Counted from the stretch's first letter, positions 7,704 through 16,031 are shown. The stretch is 24,550 bases of DNA from CAZEIW01 sp964512305 (GCA_964512305.1 CAZEIW010000027.1:1-24550); one strand, 5' to 3'. Program-made: numbers and translations. The notes: generated by a model not told the origin, from the letters alone.

Positions 7704-10166
7704 ATGGACGCGCGGATAGCCCAACAAGACGCGGTGGATCATGAGAGCGGGGTGATTGCAGGCAGCGGCCGCAGCGCGGCGCGGGCACCGTTCTTCGAGC
7801 GGCGGCGCACCGAGCGGGCGCTCTCCGATCTGCGAATCGAACTGACTCGCAGTTCCGTCGAGGGGTTCTATCGTTCTCTGGCGCGGCGCCTTGGGACGCT
7901 GGTCGGCGTCCAATGCGCATTCGTGGCTCGCCTGTCGCGGACGCCTGCGCTCTCCCTCTCGGCACTTGGATTCTGGCCCGATGAGGCGCCCGGAGCGTCG
8001 CCGCGATCGGGTACTTGCGAGTGGCCCGGAGCGGGCACGCTGGAGCAGGCAGTCCTGGACGATCCGGACTGCGACCTCGCGCCCTGGCTGGCCAATTGCG
8101 GCTGGCTCCTTGACCGGTCGATCGCCGGCATGGCCGGCCGTGCGCTGCTGGCTTGCGACGGGACGCCGATCGGAATCATCGCGATCGCGGACCGCGGGCC
8201 GATCGCTTCGAACAGCGCGCATATCAGGAGCAGCCTGTCGGCCTTCGCCCGCCTCGCCGAGCGCGTGCTCGAGCGTGAAAACGCCGTGCTCGCCATTCAA
8301 CGCGACCGCGGACAGCTCGACGGGATCATCGCGACCGCGATGGACGCCATCGTGTCGGTCGATTCGCAGCAACGCATCGTGCGTTTCAACCGCGCGGCGG
8401 AGCGGATGTACCGGCGAACGGCCGCGGAGGTGATCGGGCAGCCGCTGCATATCCTGCTCCCCATCGACGTGCGCGAGACGCATCGAAGGCACGTGGAAAA
8501 CTTCGCGAGCCTCGGAACGACCGCCCGGCAGGCGGGCGCCCTGGGCGAGCTTCGCGGCGCGCGCGCCGACGGCACGGAGTTCCCGGCGGAGGTTGCGATC
8601 TCGCGCGCGGATGCCGAGGGCGGGCCGATCTATACCGCGATCATGCGCGACATCACGGAGCGCAAACGCGCGCTCGAGCAGCTCAAGGCGGCGGAGGCCA
8701 GGTTTCGCAGCCTCGTCGAGCAGTCGCTGGCGGGCATCTTCATCATCCAGGAGCAGCGATTCCAGTACGTCAATCCCCACCTGGCAGGCATGCTGGGCGC
8801 GGCTGACCCGGAGGAGATCGTTCGCAGGATCCCGATCGCCGAGCTGGCGATACCGAGCGACCGGGGGCGGGTGATCGCGATGGTTCGCGAGTGCCTCGCC
8901 GGGCGCCGACAACAGGTCCGCGACGAATTCCGGGTGTTGCGCCGCGACGGCGAGGTCATCGACGTCGAGATTCATGGCCGGACCTTCGAATACGAGGGCC
9001 GGCCCGCGATCATCGGGGTCGTGCTCGACATCTCCGAGACAAAGCGCAACGAGGGCGCGCTGCGCCGCAGCGAGGAACTGTTCCGCGGCATGTTCGAGGC
9101 GATGAGCGAGGGCGTTGCCGTGCACGAGTTCGTGCAGCGCGACGGGCGGATCGCCGACTACCGGATCGTCGATGCGAACCCGTCGTTCGAACAACACACC
9201 GGGATCCGGGTCGCCGAAGCACGCGGGCGGCTCGCCAGCGAGCTCTACGGAACGGGCGCCGCGCCTTTCCTGGACCGGTACCTCTGCCTGAATGCCGGCG
9301 GCGGGCGGATCGAGTTCGAGATCTACTTCGAGCCGATGCGCCGGCGCTTCTCGGTTTCCGCGTTCGCGCTCGACCGGCAGCGTTTCGTCAGCGTGTTCCA
9401 GGACGTCACCGAGCAGCGGCGTCTGGAGAAGGAGGGACGCGAGCGTGCGCAGGAGCTCGGTCGCACCGGCGGCCTGCTGACGCTGGGCGAGATGGCCAGC
9501 ACATTGGCCCACGAGCTCAATCAGCCGTTGACGTCGATCGCGAACTTCAGCGCGGGTTCGCTGACGCGGATCCAGAACGGCAGCGCCAGCCTCGACAGTA
9601 TCGGCTGGACCCTGTCCGAGATCAGCGAGGAGGCCGATCGGGCGGGCAAGATCCTGAACGGGGTGCGCAAGTTCATGCGCAAGCGCGACTTTGCGCCCGC
9701 GCCCGTCGACCTGAACGAGCTGGTGCGGGAGGTCGCGGGTCTGGCGGAGACGATCAGCCACGATGACCGGATCGCGCTGCGACTCGATCTCGAGGCGGGA
9801 CTGCCGCCCGTGATGGCAGACCGGGTCCTGCTGCAGGTCGTGTTGATGAACCTGATCCGCAACGGCTTCGAGGCGATGCAGGATACCGTCGAAGCGGCCG
9901 GGGAGTTGCGGGTGACGACCCGCATGCAGGGACCGTCGTCCGTCGAAGTGCAGGTCATCGATTCCGGCTGCGGGCTGCCCCCGCAGGACGCCGACGAAGT
10001 GTTTCGCGCCTTCTTCAGCACGAAACGCGAGGGACTCGGCCTCGGCCTGGCGATCACCCGGTCGATCGTCGAATCGCATGGCGGGACCATCTGGGCCTGC
10101 CGCAACGAGGTTGCCGGATCGACCTTCCACTTCACGCTGGCGACGAGCCAGGCGCCACCGCAGTGA
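7704..10166 (+). CDS. Soluble multi-PAS sensor histidine kinase
   Basis: Cytoplasmic sensor kinase of 820 residues with no membrane segment. In order it shows a GAF-like region (about 50-195), three PAS domains (about 208-320, 330-450 and 456-572, the first ending with the PAC-type phrase MRDITERKRALEQL and the others with similar ones), a HisKA helix and an HATPase_c domain. The H-box is LAHELNQPL with His603. The N-box has Asn720 (LMNLIRNGFEAM), G1 is VIDSGCGLP (Asp753), and a GLGLGLAITRSIVESHGG G2 region follows. The HELNQPL form of the H-box is typical of the FixL/DctB class. I see no obvious haem-binding signature in the PAS domains, so the signal is unknown. The ATG at 7704 has no clear ribosome-binding site; GTG at 7734 or 7752 are alternatives. 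Its stop overlaps the regulator start, so they are a cognate pair. It is probably the sensor for the adjacent Tad locus, by location only. Confidence 0.94.
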   Translation: MDARIAQQDAVDHESGVIAGSGRSAARAPFFERRRTERALSDLRIELTRSSVEGFYRSLARRLGTLVGVQCAFVARLSRTPALSLSALGFWPDEAPGASPRSGTCEWPGAGTLEQAVLDDPDCDLAPWLANCGWLLDRSIAGMAGRALLACDGTPIGIIAIADRGPIASNSAHIRSSLSAFARLAERVLERENAVLAIQRDRGQLDGIIATAMDAIVSVDSQQRIVRFNRAAERMYRRTAAEVIGQPLHILLPIDVRETHRRHVENFASLGTTARQAGALGELRGARADGTEFPAEVAISRADAEGGPIYTAIMRDITERKRALEQLKAAEARFRSLVEQSLAGIFIIQEQRFQYVNPHLAGMLGAADPEEIVRRIPIAELAIPSDRGRVIAMVRECLAGRRQQVRDEFRVLRRDGEVIDVEIHGRTFEYEGRPAIIGVVLDISETKRNEGALRRSEELFRGMFEAMSEGVAVHEFVQRDGRIADYRIVDANPSFEQHTGIRVAEARGRLASELYGTGAAPFLDRYLCLNAGGGRIEFEIYFEPMRRRFSVSAFALDRQRFVSVFQDVTEQRRLEKEGRERAQELGRTGGLLTLGEMASTLAHELNQPLTSIANFSAGSLTRIQNGSASLDSIGWTLSEISEEADRAGKILNGVRKFMRKRDFAPAPVDLNELVREVAGLAETISHDDRIALRLDLEAGLPPVMADRVLLQVVLMNLIRNGFEAMQDTVEAAGELRVTTRMQGPSSVEVQVIDSGCGLPPQDADEVFRAFFSTKREGLGLGLAITRSIVESHGGTIWACRNEVAGSTFHFTLATSQAPPQ

Positions 10167-10792
10167 ACGCAGCCTCCGCCATCGTCTACATCGTCGACAA
10201 CGACGAGAAGGTGCGAAGCTCGCTGCAGTGGCTCGTCGAGCCGCTCGGGCTGCAGGTCAAGGCCTTCGCGGGCGCCGGCGCGTTCCTGGAAGCGTACGAC
10301 CCCGCGACGCCCGGCTGTGTGCTGCTCGACGTGCGCATGCCGGAGATGAGTGGGCTCGAGCTGCAGCAGCGGATGAATGAGAAGGGCTGGAACGTCCCGA
10401 TCATCTTCATTTCGGGTCATGCCGACGTGCCGATGTCGGTGCGAGCCCTGAAAGCCGGGGCGTTCGATTTCCTCGAGAAGCCGTTCAACCGTCAGGAGCT
10501 GGTCGACCGGCTGCAGAAGGCGATCGCGCTCGATCGCAGCCAGCACGATTCGCGCGCGCATCTTGCCGTGCTGAAGGCTCGCATCGCGCTGCTGTCCGAA
10601 CGCGAGCGGCAGGTGCTCGATCTGGTCCTCGCCGGCCGGATGAACAAGCAGATCGCCGACGATCTGGGTATCACGGTCCGAACGGTCGAGGCGCACCGCG
10701 CCAACCTGATGGCCAAGATGCGCGCCAACTCCGTGCTCGAGCTCGCGCAGACGATCGCGGAATTGAACATCGCGCATCCGGCCGCGCCGTAG
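10163..10792 (+). CDS. FixJ/NarL-type response regulator
   Basis: DNA-binding response regulator of 209 residues. It starts with GTG inside the kinase's last codons (GTGA overlap), indicating translational coupling. The receiver domain (about 6-120) has the acidic pair at D12/D14, phosphoacceptor D56 in LLDVRMP, S84 and K106 in FLEKPF. A LuxR-type helix-turn-helix (about 140-200) follows, with LSERERQVLDLVLAGRMNKQIADDLGI and the recognition segment VRTVEAHRANLM. This matches the FixJ class. Target promoters cannot be read directly, but the next gene downstream is the pilin of a Tad locus. A hairpin terminator lies after the stop. Confidence 0.95.
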   Translation: MNAASAIVYIVDNDEKVRSSLQWLVEPLGLQVKAFAGAGAFLEAYDPATPGCVLLDVRMPEMSGLELQQRMNEKGWNVPIIFISGHADVPMSVRALKAGAFDFLEKPFNRQELVDRLQKAIALDRSQHDSRAHLAVLKARIALLSERERQVLDLVLAGRMNKQIADDLGITVRTVEAHRANLMAKMRANSVLELAQTIAELNIAHPAAP

Positions 10793-10826
10793 CAGTCGCG
10801 GCCCCACATCTCCGGGTCGAGCCGGA

Positions 10827-10856
10827 CGCTCGAGGCGGGTGGCTCGAGCGCGTTTT
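10827..10856 (+). terminator. Intrinsic terminator after the two-component operon
   Basis: A perfect 8-bp stem CGCTCGAG/CTCGAGCG (10827-10834 with 10843-10850) with an 8-base loop is followed after CG by TTTT. It lies 35 bases past the regulator stop codon and separates the two-component operon from the pilus locus. The T tract is short, so some readthrough is possible. Confidence 0.6.
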
Positions 10857-10933
10857 GACATTCCTCAATCGCCTGCGGCGAAAGTCGCCTCGCCTCATGC
10901 GGGTAACCACAGTGGGGTGCCGTGGAGGCCACA

Positions 10934-10963
10934 CTGCCGCGGAGACCGGCGCGTGCCTACGAT
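10934..10963 (+). promoter_or_regulatory. Tentative promoter for the pilin gene
   Basis: TACGAT at 10958-10963 matches the -10 consensus at four of six bases; CTGCCG at 10934 is a poor -35 match at 18-base spacing. A promoter is expected here because a terminator lies just upstream, but the boxes are weak, and an activator such as the adjacent response regulator may be needed. The implied leader of about 87 bases contains the 10-bp palindrome CGACGCGTCG (10969-10978). Confidence 0.25.
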
Positions 10964-11056
10964 GCACTCGACGCGTCGGCCAGGGAAAAACACAGACCGG
11001 CTCCGCGTCTCGAAGGTCAGGCGAATTCGACTGTGTTTGCTTCCTGGAGGTAGATC

Positions 11057-11254
11057 ATGAAATCGATGTCGTTGGCAGTTCGTCGTTTCCTGTGTGATGA
11101 AGAAGGCGCGGCGGCGATCGAGTATGGCCTGCTGGTGGCGCTGATCGCGTTTGCAATCGTGGTCGCGCTGACATCGGTCGGCACGAATCTGTCGGGCACC
11201 TTCACCAAGATCGCGAGCTGCGTTTCGAGTCCGACTGCTGCGAATTGCAAGTGA
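11057..11254 (+). CDS. flp: Flp-type pilin (class IVb/IVc prepilin)
   Basis: Major pilin of a Tad/Flp pilus, 65 residues, preceded by a good GGAGGT ribosome-binding site. It has a 17-residue charged leader ending in DEEG, and cleavage after Gly17 leaves AAAIEYGLLVALIAF with Glu at +5 and Tyr at +6, the defining Flp motif. One hydrophobic helix spans about residues 18-41. The mature tail contains Cys55 and Cys64 nine residues apart (SCVSSPTAANC), able to close a small disulfide loop; many short Flp pilins lack these. Processing by the CpaA peptidase encoded next is expected. It is the only Flp pilin in the window. Confidence 0.95.
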   Translation: MKSMSLAVRRFLCDEEGAAAIEYGLLVALIAFAIVVALTSVGTNLSGTFTKIASCVSSPTAANCK

Positions 11255-11320
11255 GTCCCCAGTGACGCGTGCACGCGGTCGAAACGCACGCCGGGTTCCG
11301 CCTTCGTTCGTTGGTGGCCT

Positions 11321-11343
11321 GACGGGCGCGTTTCGCCCGCGTC
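11321..11343 (+). other. Stem-loop between pilin and prepilin peptidase genes
   Basis: CGGGCG/CGCCCG (11323-11328 with 11334-11339) forms a 6-bp stem over CGTTT, and the flanking GAC/GTC can pair across a two-base bulge. It sits in the 102-base gap after flp with no T run. A partial barrier or stabilising hairpin would favour excess pilin over peptidase; this is inference. Confidence 0.35.
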
Positions 11344-11356
11344 CACGTCTGAATCG

Positions 11357-11911
11357 ATGAGTGCGTTGGTCGCGGGAAACGCAATGAGTGGCTTGGGCGT
11401 CGGCATTTTGCTGCTCCTGCTGGCGGTGGCTGCGTGGAACGATAGCCGCGCGCACCGGATCCCCAACTTGTGTGTGCTCGCGGGCATTGCGCTGGGCTTC
11501 GCGTGGAGCGCGTGGGCACCGGACGGACAGGGCCTGGTCGCGGCGGCCGAAGGGTTGGGCGTCGGACTACTAGTTCTGCTGCCTCTCTACGCGATTGGCG
11601 CAATGAAAGCCGGCGACGTGAAACTGACGGCCATGGTCGGCAGCTTTTTAGGCCCAATCGACGTCGTGGGCGCGACGCTCGCCACGTTCATGGTGGGCGG
11701 TGCGATCGCGCTGATCGTTGCGCTGAAGCATCGCGCGTTGCGACAGATGCTCGCCAACGTCTGGTTCCTGGTCGTCGGATCGGCGGTCGGTCTGGCGACG
11801 GGGTCGATGCCGCGACCCGAAATGAACAGGTCGGCCGGCCGCATGGCCTACGGTGTGGCGGTCGCGGCCGGCACTGCTGCGTTCGTGGCCTGGCAGCGAT
11901 TGCAGGGATGA
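11357..11911 (+). CDS. cpaA: Prepilin peptidase CpaA/TadV
   Basis: Inner-membrane aspartic peptidase of 184 residues (peptidase A24 family) that cleaves the Flp and TadE-type leaders. The catalytic aspartates are visible: D29 in WNDSRAHRIPN and D87 in MKAGDVKL. About five to six hydrophobic segments are present. Like other Tad peptidases it lacks the N-terminal methylase domain of PilD. The ATG at 11357 has no strong ribosome-binding site; an in-frame ATG at 11384 would remove nine residues without touching the first membrane helix. It follows flp by 102 bases and precedes the AAA+ gene by three bases. Confidence 0.93.
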   Translation: MSALVAGNAMSGLGVGILLLLLAVAAWNDSRAHRIPNLCVLAGIALGFAWSAWAPDGQGLVAAAEGLGVGLLVLLPLYAIGAMKAGDVKLTAMVGSFLGPIDVVGATLATFMVGGAIALIVALKHRALRQMLANVWFLVVGSAVGLATGSMPRPEMNRSAGRMAYGVAVAAGTAAFVAWQRLQG

Positions 11912-11914
11912 GCG

Positions 11915-13279
11915 ATGCACGCCGAGGCCCATCTTCGCATCGGCCCGCGTCACGGCGCAGTAGGCCTGAGGGATGGCACGCCCGCGGCTCCGCGCAGCAT
12001 CAATGAAGCCGGGTTGAGTCTCAACTTCCTGGTGGAGCTGGTCGCCAAGATGCTGTTTCTGGGCGGTCAGCTCAAGCTGACCGAGTTGAGCTTCCGGACG
12101 AAGCTCGCGGCCACGATGTTGGACCCGGTGCTGGCATTCATGCGGACCGAGCGTCTTTGCGAGGTCGCGCAGCGCGGTGCCGCGCATGGGGACATTTCAT
12201 ATCTGCTGACAGACCTCGGGCGAGTGCGCGCGGAGGACTTCCTGCTGCGAAGCCAGTATGCAGGCCCCGCTCCGGTGAGCTTGCAGTCCTACGTCCAGCA
12301 AGTCGAAAGTCAGTCACTTCTCGGCCGGCCGGTCTCGCGGGAGCGGATGCGTGCCGCTTTCGATGGCTGCGCGATTGGCCGGGACTTGCTCGACGACCTC
12401 GGGATCGCGATGAACTCGAGCCGCCCCTTGTTCATGCACGGACCTGCCGGAAGCGGCAAGACTTATGCCGCGGCGCGCCTGGTCGGCGTGCTCGGCGGTC
12501 ATGTCTACATCCCGTACGCCATCGCCGTGGGTTCGGATCTGGTCGAGGTGTTCGACCCATTGGTCCACAAGCCGGTCGGCGACGTTCCGTCGTCCGCGCA
12601 CAGGATGTTCGAAAAAACCCACCATGCGGACGAGCGTTGGGTGCTGTGCCAGCGGCCCGCCGTGGTGAGCGGCGGCGAATTCGCGCCATCGATGCTCGAC
12701 CTTGAGTTCGATGCGGGACGCGGTGTGCACGCCCTACCGGCCCAGGCGAAAGCGAACAACGGGGTGCTGATCATCGACGATCTGGGCCGGCAGCTGGTGA
12801 GCGTGCGCGACCTGCTCAATCGCTGGGTCCTGCCGATGGACAGCCGCTTCGACTACATGACACTGCGAAGCGGCAGGCGGTTCAAGATCCCGATCGACGT
12901 CAAGGTGATCTTCTGCACGAACCTCGATCCGTCGGAGATCGGCGACGAGGCTTTTCTGCGCCGCCTTGGCTACAAGATCTACGTCGGTCCGGTCGAGGAG
13001 TCCGACTACAGGGCGATCTTCCGCCATGTCTGCGAAGAACTGGCAATTCCTTTCTCGGAGGACGGGTTCGAGCACGTCCTGCGGCTGCACCGTGGTGACG
13101 GTGGCAGGCCGCTGCTTGCGAGCGTACCACTCGACCTGCTGGAGCAGCTCAGGGACTGCGCGCGGTACCACGGTGTTTCGGCAACGTTGGCCCCGCCGCT
13201 CCTGGATTGGGCCTGGAGGAACCGCTTTGCCCCGGATCGATCCGTGACGGGACTCAAAGCGATGCAATTGTCTCGGTAG
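11915..13279 (+). CDS. AAA+ ATPase embedded in the Tad locus
   Basis: Cytoplasmic AAA+ ATPase of 454 residues starting three bases after the cpaA stop. The C-terminal two thirds form the AAA module: Walker A GPAGSGKT (176-183), Walker B VLIIDDLG (from 284), sensor-1 Asn336 in FCTNLDPSEIGDEAFLRRLGYKI, and a helical lid after about 365. The first 150 residues form a separate helical, winged-helix-like region containing YLLTDLGRVRAEDFL and QYAGPAPVSLQSYV. There is no membrane segment. It is not CpaF, CpaE or another canonical Tad component. I recall similar AAA proteins annotated only as ATPases. Location and tight spacing suggest a role in pilus assembly or its control, such as a remodelling ATPase; that is inference. 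MoxR-like and ClpX-like relatives are possible alternatives. Confidence 0.85.
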   Translation: MHAEAHLRIGPRHGAVGLRDGTPAAPRSINEAGLSLNFLVELVAKMLFLGGQLKLTELSFRTKLAATMLDPVLAFMRTERLCEVAQRGAAHGDISYLLTDLGRVRAEDFLLRSQYAGPAPVSLQSYVQQVESQSLLGRPVSRERMRAAFDGCAIGRDLLDDLGIAMNSSRPLFMHGPAGSGKTYAAARLVGVLGGHVYIPYAIAVGSDLVEVFDPLVHKPVGDVPSSAHRMFEKTHHADERWVLCQRPAVVSGGEFAPSMLDLEFDAGRGVHALPAQAKANNGVLIIDDLGRQLVSVRDLLNRWVLPMDSRFDYMTLRSGRRFKIPIDVKVIFCTNLDPSEIGDEAFLRRLGYKIYVGPVEESDYRAIFRHVCEELAIPFSEDGFEHVLRLHRGDGGRPLLASVPLDLLEQLRDCARYHGVSATLAPPLLDWAWRNRFAPDRSVTGLKAMQLSR

Positions 13280-13291
13280 AGGAAAGCGACC

Positions 13292-14134
13292 ATGAAGAAT
13301 GCCAAGGCGATCTTGATGTTTGGAGTCTCGTTGCTGGCGGGCGCCGCGGCAGCCGGCCTGGCGATCCGGTGGGTTTCGAACCAGACGACCGCCGTGACCA
13401 CGCCCGTGGTCGTCGCGGCGCGCGATATCGATCTCGGCACCCCGCTTTCGGCCGACATGCTCAAGACGGTCGAGTGGCCGAAAGCCAGCGCTCTGAGCGA
13501 CTCGATCGGCGATTCCGTGCGACTCGACGGGAGGGTCCTGAACGGGAACGTAAGGCGCGGCGAGCCGATTGTCGAGGCCCGGCTGGCTCCGGTCGGGGCG
13601 AAGGGGGGGCTGTCGGCGGTCATCGCCGAGGGCAACCGGGCGATCACGGTGAAAGTGAACGAGGTGATCGGGGTGGCTGGTTTCGCGCTGCCCGGCAACT
13701 ATGTCGACATTCTCGTGAACACCCATGACGATCGCGACCGGCCGCTTTCGAAGATCGTCCTCGAGAGGATTCTGGTGCTGGCAGTCGCGCAGGAGGCCGC
13801 GCGCGATGAGACCAAGCCGAAGGTCGTCGATGCGGTCACGCTACAGGTGACGCCGGAACAGGCCGAGAAGATCGACCTCGCCCGCAGCGTCGGGAGCCTG
13901 TCCCTGGTACTGCGCAATCAGACCGATGGCGGACCGACCGTCACGGCGGGCGCACGCAAGGAAGACCTGTTGAAGATCGCTACCGTCGAGCCGCTGGTCA
14001 AGCAGGTTCCTGCCGTCGCTTCGAAGGCGAAGCTTGCGCCGCCGGCACCGGTGCTGCCTGTGCCTGCGCCGATGCCGCCAAAGGACAAGGTCGAAATCAT
14101 CAAGGGCGTTCAACGCTCCGACGTCGATCTGTGA
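13292..14134 (+). CDS. cpaB: Flp pilus assembly protein CpaB/RcpC
   Basis: Periplasmic protein of 280 residues, anchored by an N-terminal hydrophobic segment (about 7-27), that works with the secretin in the Tad outer-membrane channel. An AGAGGAAA site precedes the ATG. A SAF-type domain starts near residue 40 (VVVAARDIDLGTPLSADML) and is followed by the RcpC/CpaB core with AITVKVNEVIGVAGFALPGNYVDIL and VTLQVTPEQAEKIDLA. The tail from about 230 is rich in Pro and Ala and may be a flexible linker. Gene order cpaB-cpaC is the standard Tad arrangement. Confidence 0.94.
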   Translation: MKNAKAILMFGVSLLAGAAAAGLAIRWVSNQTTAVTTPVVVAARDIDLGTPLSADMLKTVEWPKASALSDSIGDSVRLDGRVLNGNVRRGEPIVEARLAPVGAKGGLSAVIAEGNRAITVKVNEVIGVAGFALPGNYVDILVNTHDDRDRPLSKIVLERILVLAVAQEAARDETKPKVVDAVTLQVTPEQAEKIDLARSVGSLSLVLRNQTDGGPTVTAGARKEDLLKIATVEPLVKQVPAVASKAKLAPPAPVLPVPAPMPPKDKVEIIKGVQRSDVDL

Positions 14135-14149
14135 ACAGAGGAACCCAAG

Positions 14150-15649
14150 ATGCAACTAACCGGAATGAACGATCGTCGCGCGCCGGCACGCCGGGGCCGC
14201 ATCCCTGCAGTGTGGATGCTTGCCGCCGCATTCGCGTTCGCGGCGCTGGCGGTCGATGCCGGGGCGGCGGAGAGCTTCGCGAGCGAGGCGACCCCCACGT
14301 CCGAAGCAACGCCCGTCCGTACCGTGATCGGCAAGTCAACGCTCCTAAGGTTGCCGCTCGCCGTGCAGCGCCTCTCGGTAGGCAACCCCACGGTGGCCGA
14401 CGTCACGATGATCAACACGCGGGAGGTCTACCTGCTCGGAAAGGCGGTCGGCTCGACCAACATCATCCTCTGGGGTCAGAACGGGCAGACCACGGTGCTG
14501 GACGTCGCGGTTCTCATCGATGTCACGCCCTTGCAGGAGCAATTGAGGCAGTTGATTCCAGAGGAAAAGGAGCTTCGGGTGTCCGCAGCCGCCGATTCGG
14601 TGGTGCTCACCGGTCGCGTTGCCGACGCTGCCCAGGTGGACCACGCAGTCGCGCTGGCGCAGGCCCACGTGCGAAGCATCAATCGGGCGCTGGTCATGCC
14701 GGTCAGCGCGGGCGATGCCAGGGTCGAGGCTGCGTCCAAACTGATGGTCAGTGACTCGCGCACCGGTGCCGGCTACGGCGGCGAGGAAGCGGTGCGCGTG
14801 GTCAACATGCTGCAGGTGATGGATCCGCAGCAGGTGATGCTTGAGGTGAAGATCGCCGAGGTGTCGAAGACCTTGATCGACAAACTCGGGGTCGAAGCGC
14901 AGCTCACACAGAACAACGGGAGCTGGACTTACAGCATCCTGACCAACTTCCTTACTGAAAGTCCAGGGGCGCTGTTCGCGGGCAAGGGCACCGGGAATTC
15001 GGCGATGCTCGACGCTCAAAAGCAGGACGGTTTGATCAAGATCCTGGCTGAGCCGAACATCATGGCGATCAGCGGCCAGAAGGGCAGCTTCCTCGCCGGC
15101 GGCAAGGTGTTCATACCTGTCGCCCGGACCAACGATGTGACGGGCGGTACCACGATCACGCTCGAGGAGCGCGAATTCGGTGTGGGCGTGACTTTCACTC
15201 CGACCGTCCTCTCCGGCGGCCGCATCAATCTTGCCGTCGCGCCCGAGGTCTCCGAGCTCCAACAGTCAGGAACTCCGTTCGCAACCATCAACGGAATCAC
15301 CAGCATCCTGCCGTCGTTCACGGTGCGGCGAGCCGAGACGACCGTGCAGCTGCAGGATGGCCAGAGCTTCGCAATCGGGGGCCTCATCAAGAACAACGTC
15401 ACGGAGACCGTCAAGGCCTTCCCGGTCCTCGGCGAGATACCCGTGCTCGGAGCCTTGTTCCGAAGCAGCGAGTTCCAGCGCGACAAGACGGAGCTCCTGT
15501 TCGTCGTGACGCCGCGCCTCGTGAAACCCTTGCCGGCGAACTACCCGCTGCCGACCGACAGTTTCGTCGAACCCAGCCGCACCGACTTCTTCCTCGGCGG
15601 CAAGCTCGAGGGCCGGAGCCCTGCGAGCAAGGACGCCGGGTCGCAGTAG
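14150..15649 (+). CDS. cpaC: Tad secretin CpaC/RcpA
   Basis: Outer-membrane secretin of 499 residues through which the Flp pilus is thought to pass. An AGAGGA site 7 bases upstream supports the ATG at 14150 over 14165. A signal peptide (hydrophobic stretch about 22-38, cleavage near DAGAA) is followed by the pilus-secretin N-domain (RTVIGKSTLLRLP, about 55-125), a BON-like segment (about 130-185) and the C-terminal secretin domain (about 220-470). The latter carries VMLEVKIAEVSK, LAEPNIMAISGQKGSFLAGG, the VQLQDGQSFAIGGL strand and the VPVLGxLF-like end motif IPVLGALFRS. Length and order fit RcpA. The pilotin may be the small lipoprotein encoded next. Confidence 0.95.
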   Translation: MQLTGMNDRRAPARRGRIPAVWMLAAAFAFAALAVDAGAAESFASEATPTSEATPVRTVIGKSTLLRLPLAVQRLSVGNPTVADVTMINTREVYLLGKAVGSTNIILWGQNGQTTVLDVAVLIDVTPLQEQLRQLIPEEKELRVSAAADSVVLTGRVADAAQVDHAVALAQAHVRSINRALVMPVSAGDARVEAASKLMVSDSRTGAGYGGEEAVRVVNMLQVMDPQQVMLEVKIAEVSKTLIDKLGVEAQLTQNNGSWTYSILTNFLTESPGALFAGKGTGNSAMLDAQKQDGLIKILAEPNIMAISGQKGSFLAGGKVFIPVARTNDVTGGTTITLEEREFGVGVTFTPTVLSGGRINLAVAPEVSELQQSGTPFATINGITSILPSFTVRRAETTVQLQDGQSFAIGGLIKNNVTETVKAFPVLGEIPVLGALFRSSEFQRDKTELLFVVTPRLVKPLPANYPLPTDSFVEPSRTDFFLGGKLEGRSPASKDAGSQ

Positions 15650-15692
15650 CGGACGAACCAGCCGAAAGATGAGCCAATCATAGGAAGCGATC

Positions 15693-15992
15693 ATGAGCAG
15701 CAGAGTCATGGCAGTGTCGTGCATCGCCGGCGCGATCGCCGCGCTGGCAGCGGGGTGTGCCAACCAGGCACCGGTGACCGATGAGAAATTCGGCGCCGCC
15801 GTCGAGGCGGCGAGAACCATGCAGACGCTCAATCCGAACGCGGCGGCGGCGACCAACCCGGCCCAGGGAGTCGACGGCGCGTCGGCGGCGGCGGCGATCG
15901 CCCGGTATCGGGAGTCGTTCAAGAATCCGCCGGCAACCATCAACATCTTCAACATCGGGGTGGGCACGTCGTCGGGTGCCAGCGGTCGATGA
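15693..15992 (+). CDS. Small lipoprotein of the Tad locus
   Basis: Predicted lipoprotein of 99 residues with an AGGAAG ribosome-binding site. A hydrophobic signal ends in LAAGC with Cys22 as the likely lipidated residue; the -3 position is Ala rather than the preferred Leu, so the lipobox is slightly weak. The mature 78 residues are Ala- and Asn-rich and probably largely unstructured, with one helix around ARYRESFKNPP and a hydrophobic end INIFNIGVG. It lies between the secretin and the pseudopilins, where other Tad loci encode CpaD or RcpB-type accessory proteins. It is far shorter than CpaD and I see no homology to it, so a pilotin-like role is inferred from position only. Confidence 0.8.
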   Translation: MSSRVMAVSCIAGAIAALAAGCANQAPVTDEKFGAAVEAARTMQTLNPNAAAATNPAQGVDGASAAAAIARYRESFKNPPATINIFNIGVGTSSGASGR

Positions 15993-16031
15993 GGGCGTGA
16001 GGCAGCGGACGCAACCGTTCGGAGCGGACTC

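Noticed and set aside
7626..10130. Long minus-strand open frame of 834 codons opposite the kinase gene
   Set aside because: It is antisense to a histidine kinase with all catalytic boxes. Its product is Arg/Asp/Ala-rich without domains, as expected for a shadow frame in GC-rich DNA.
10855..10860. Perfect TTGACA -35-like hexamer just after the two-component genes
   Set aside because: It overlaps the T tract of the terminator, and the sequence at 16-18 base spacing (around 10877-10884) does not resemble a -10 box.
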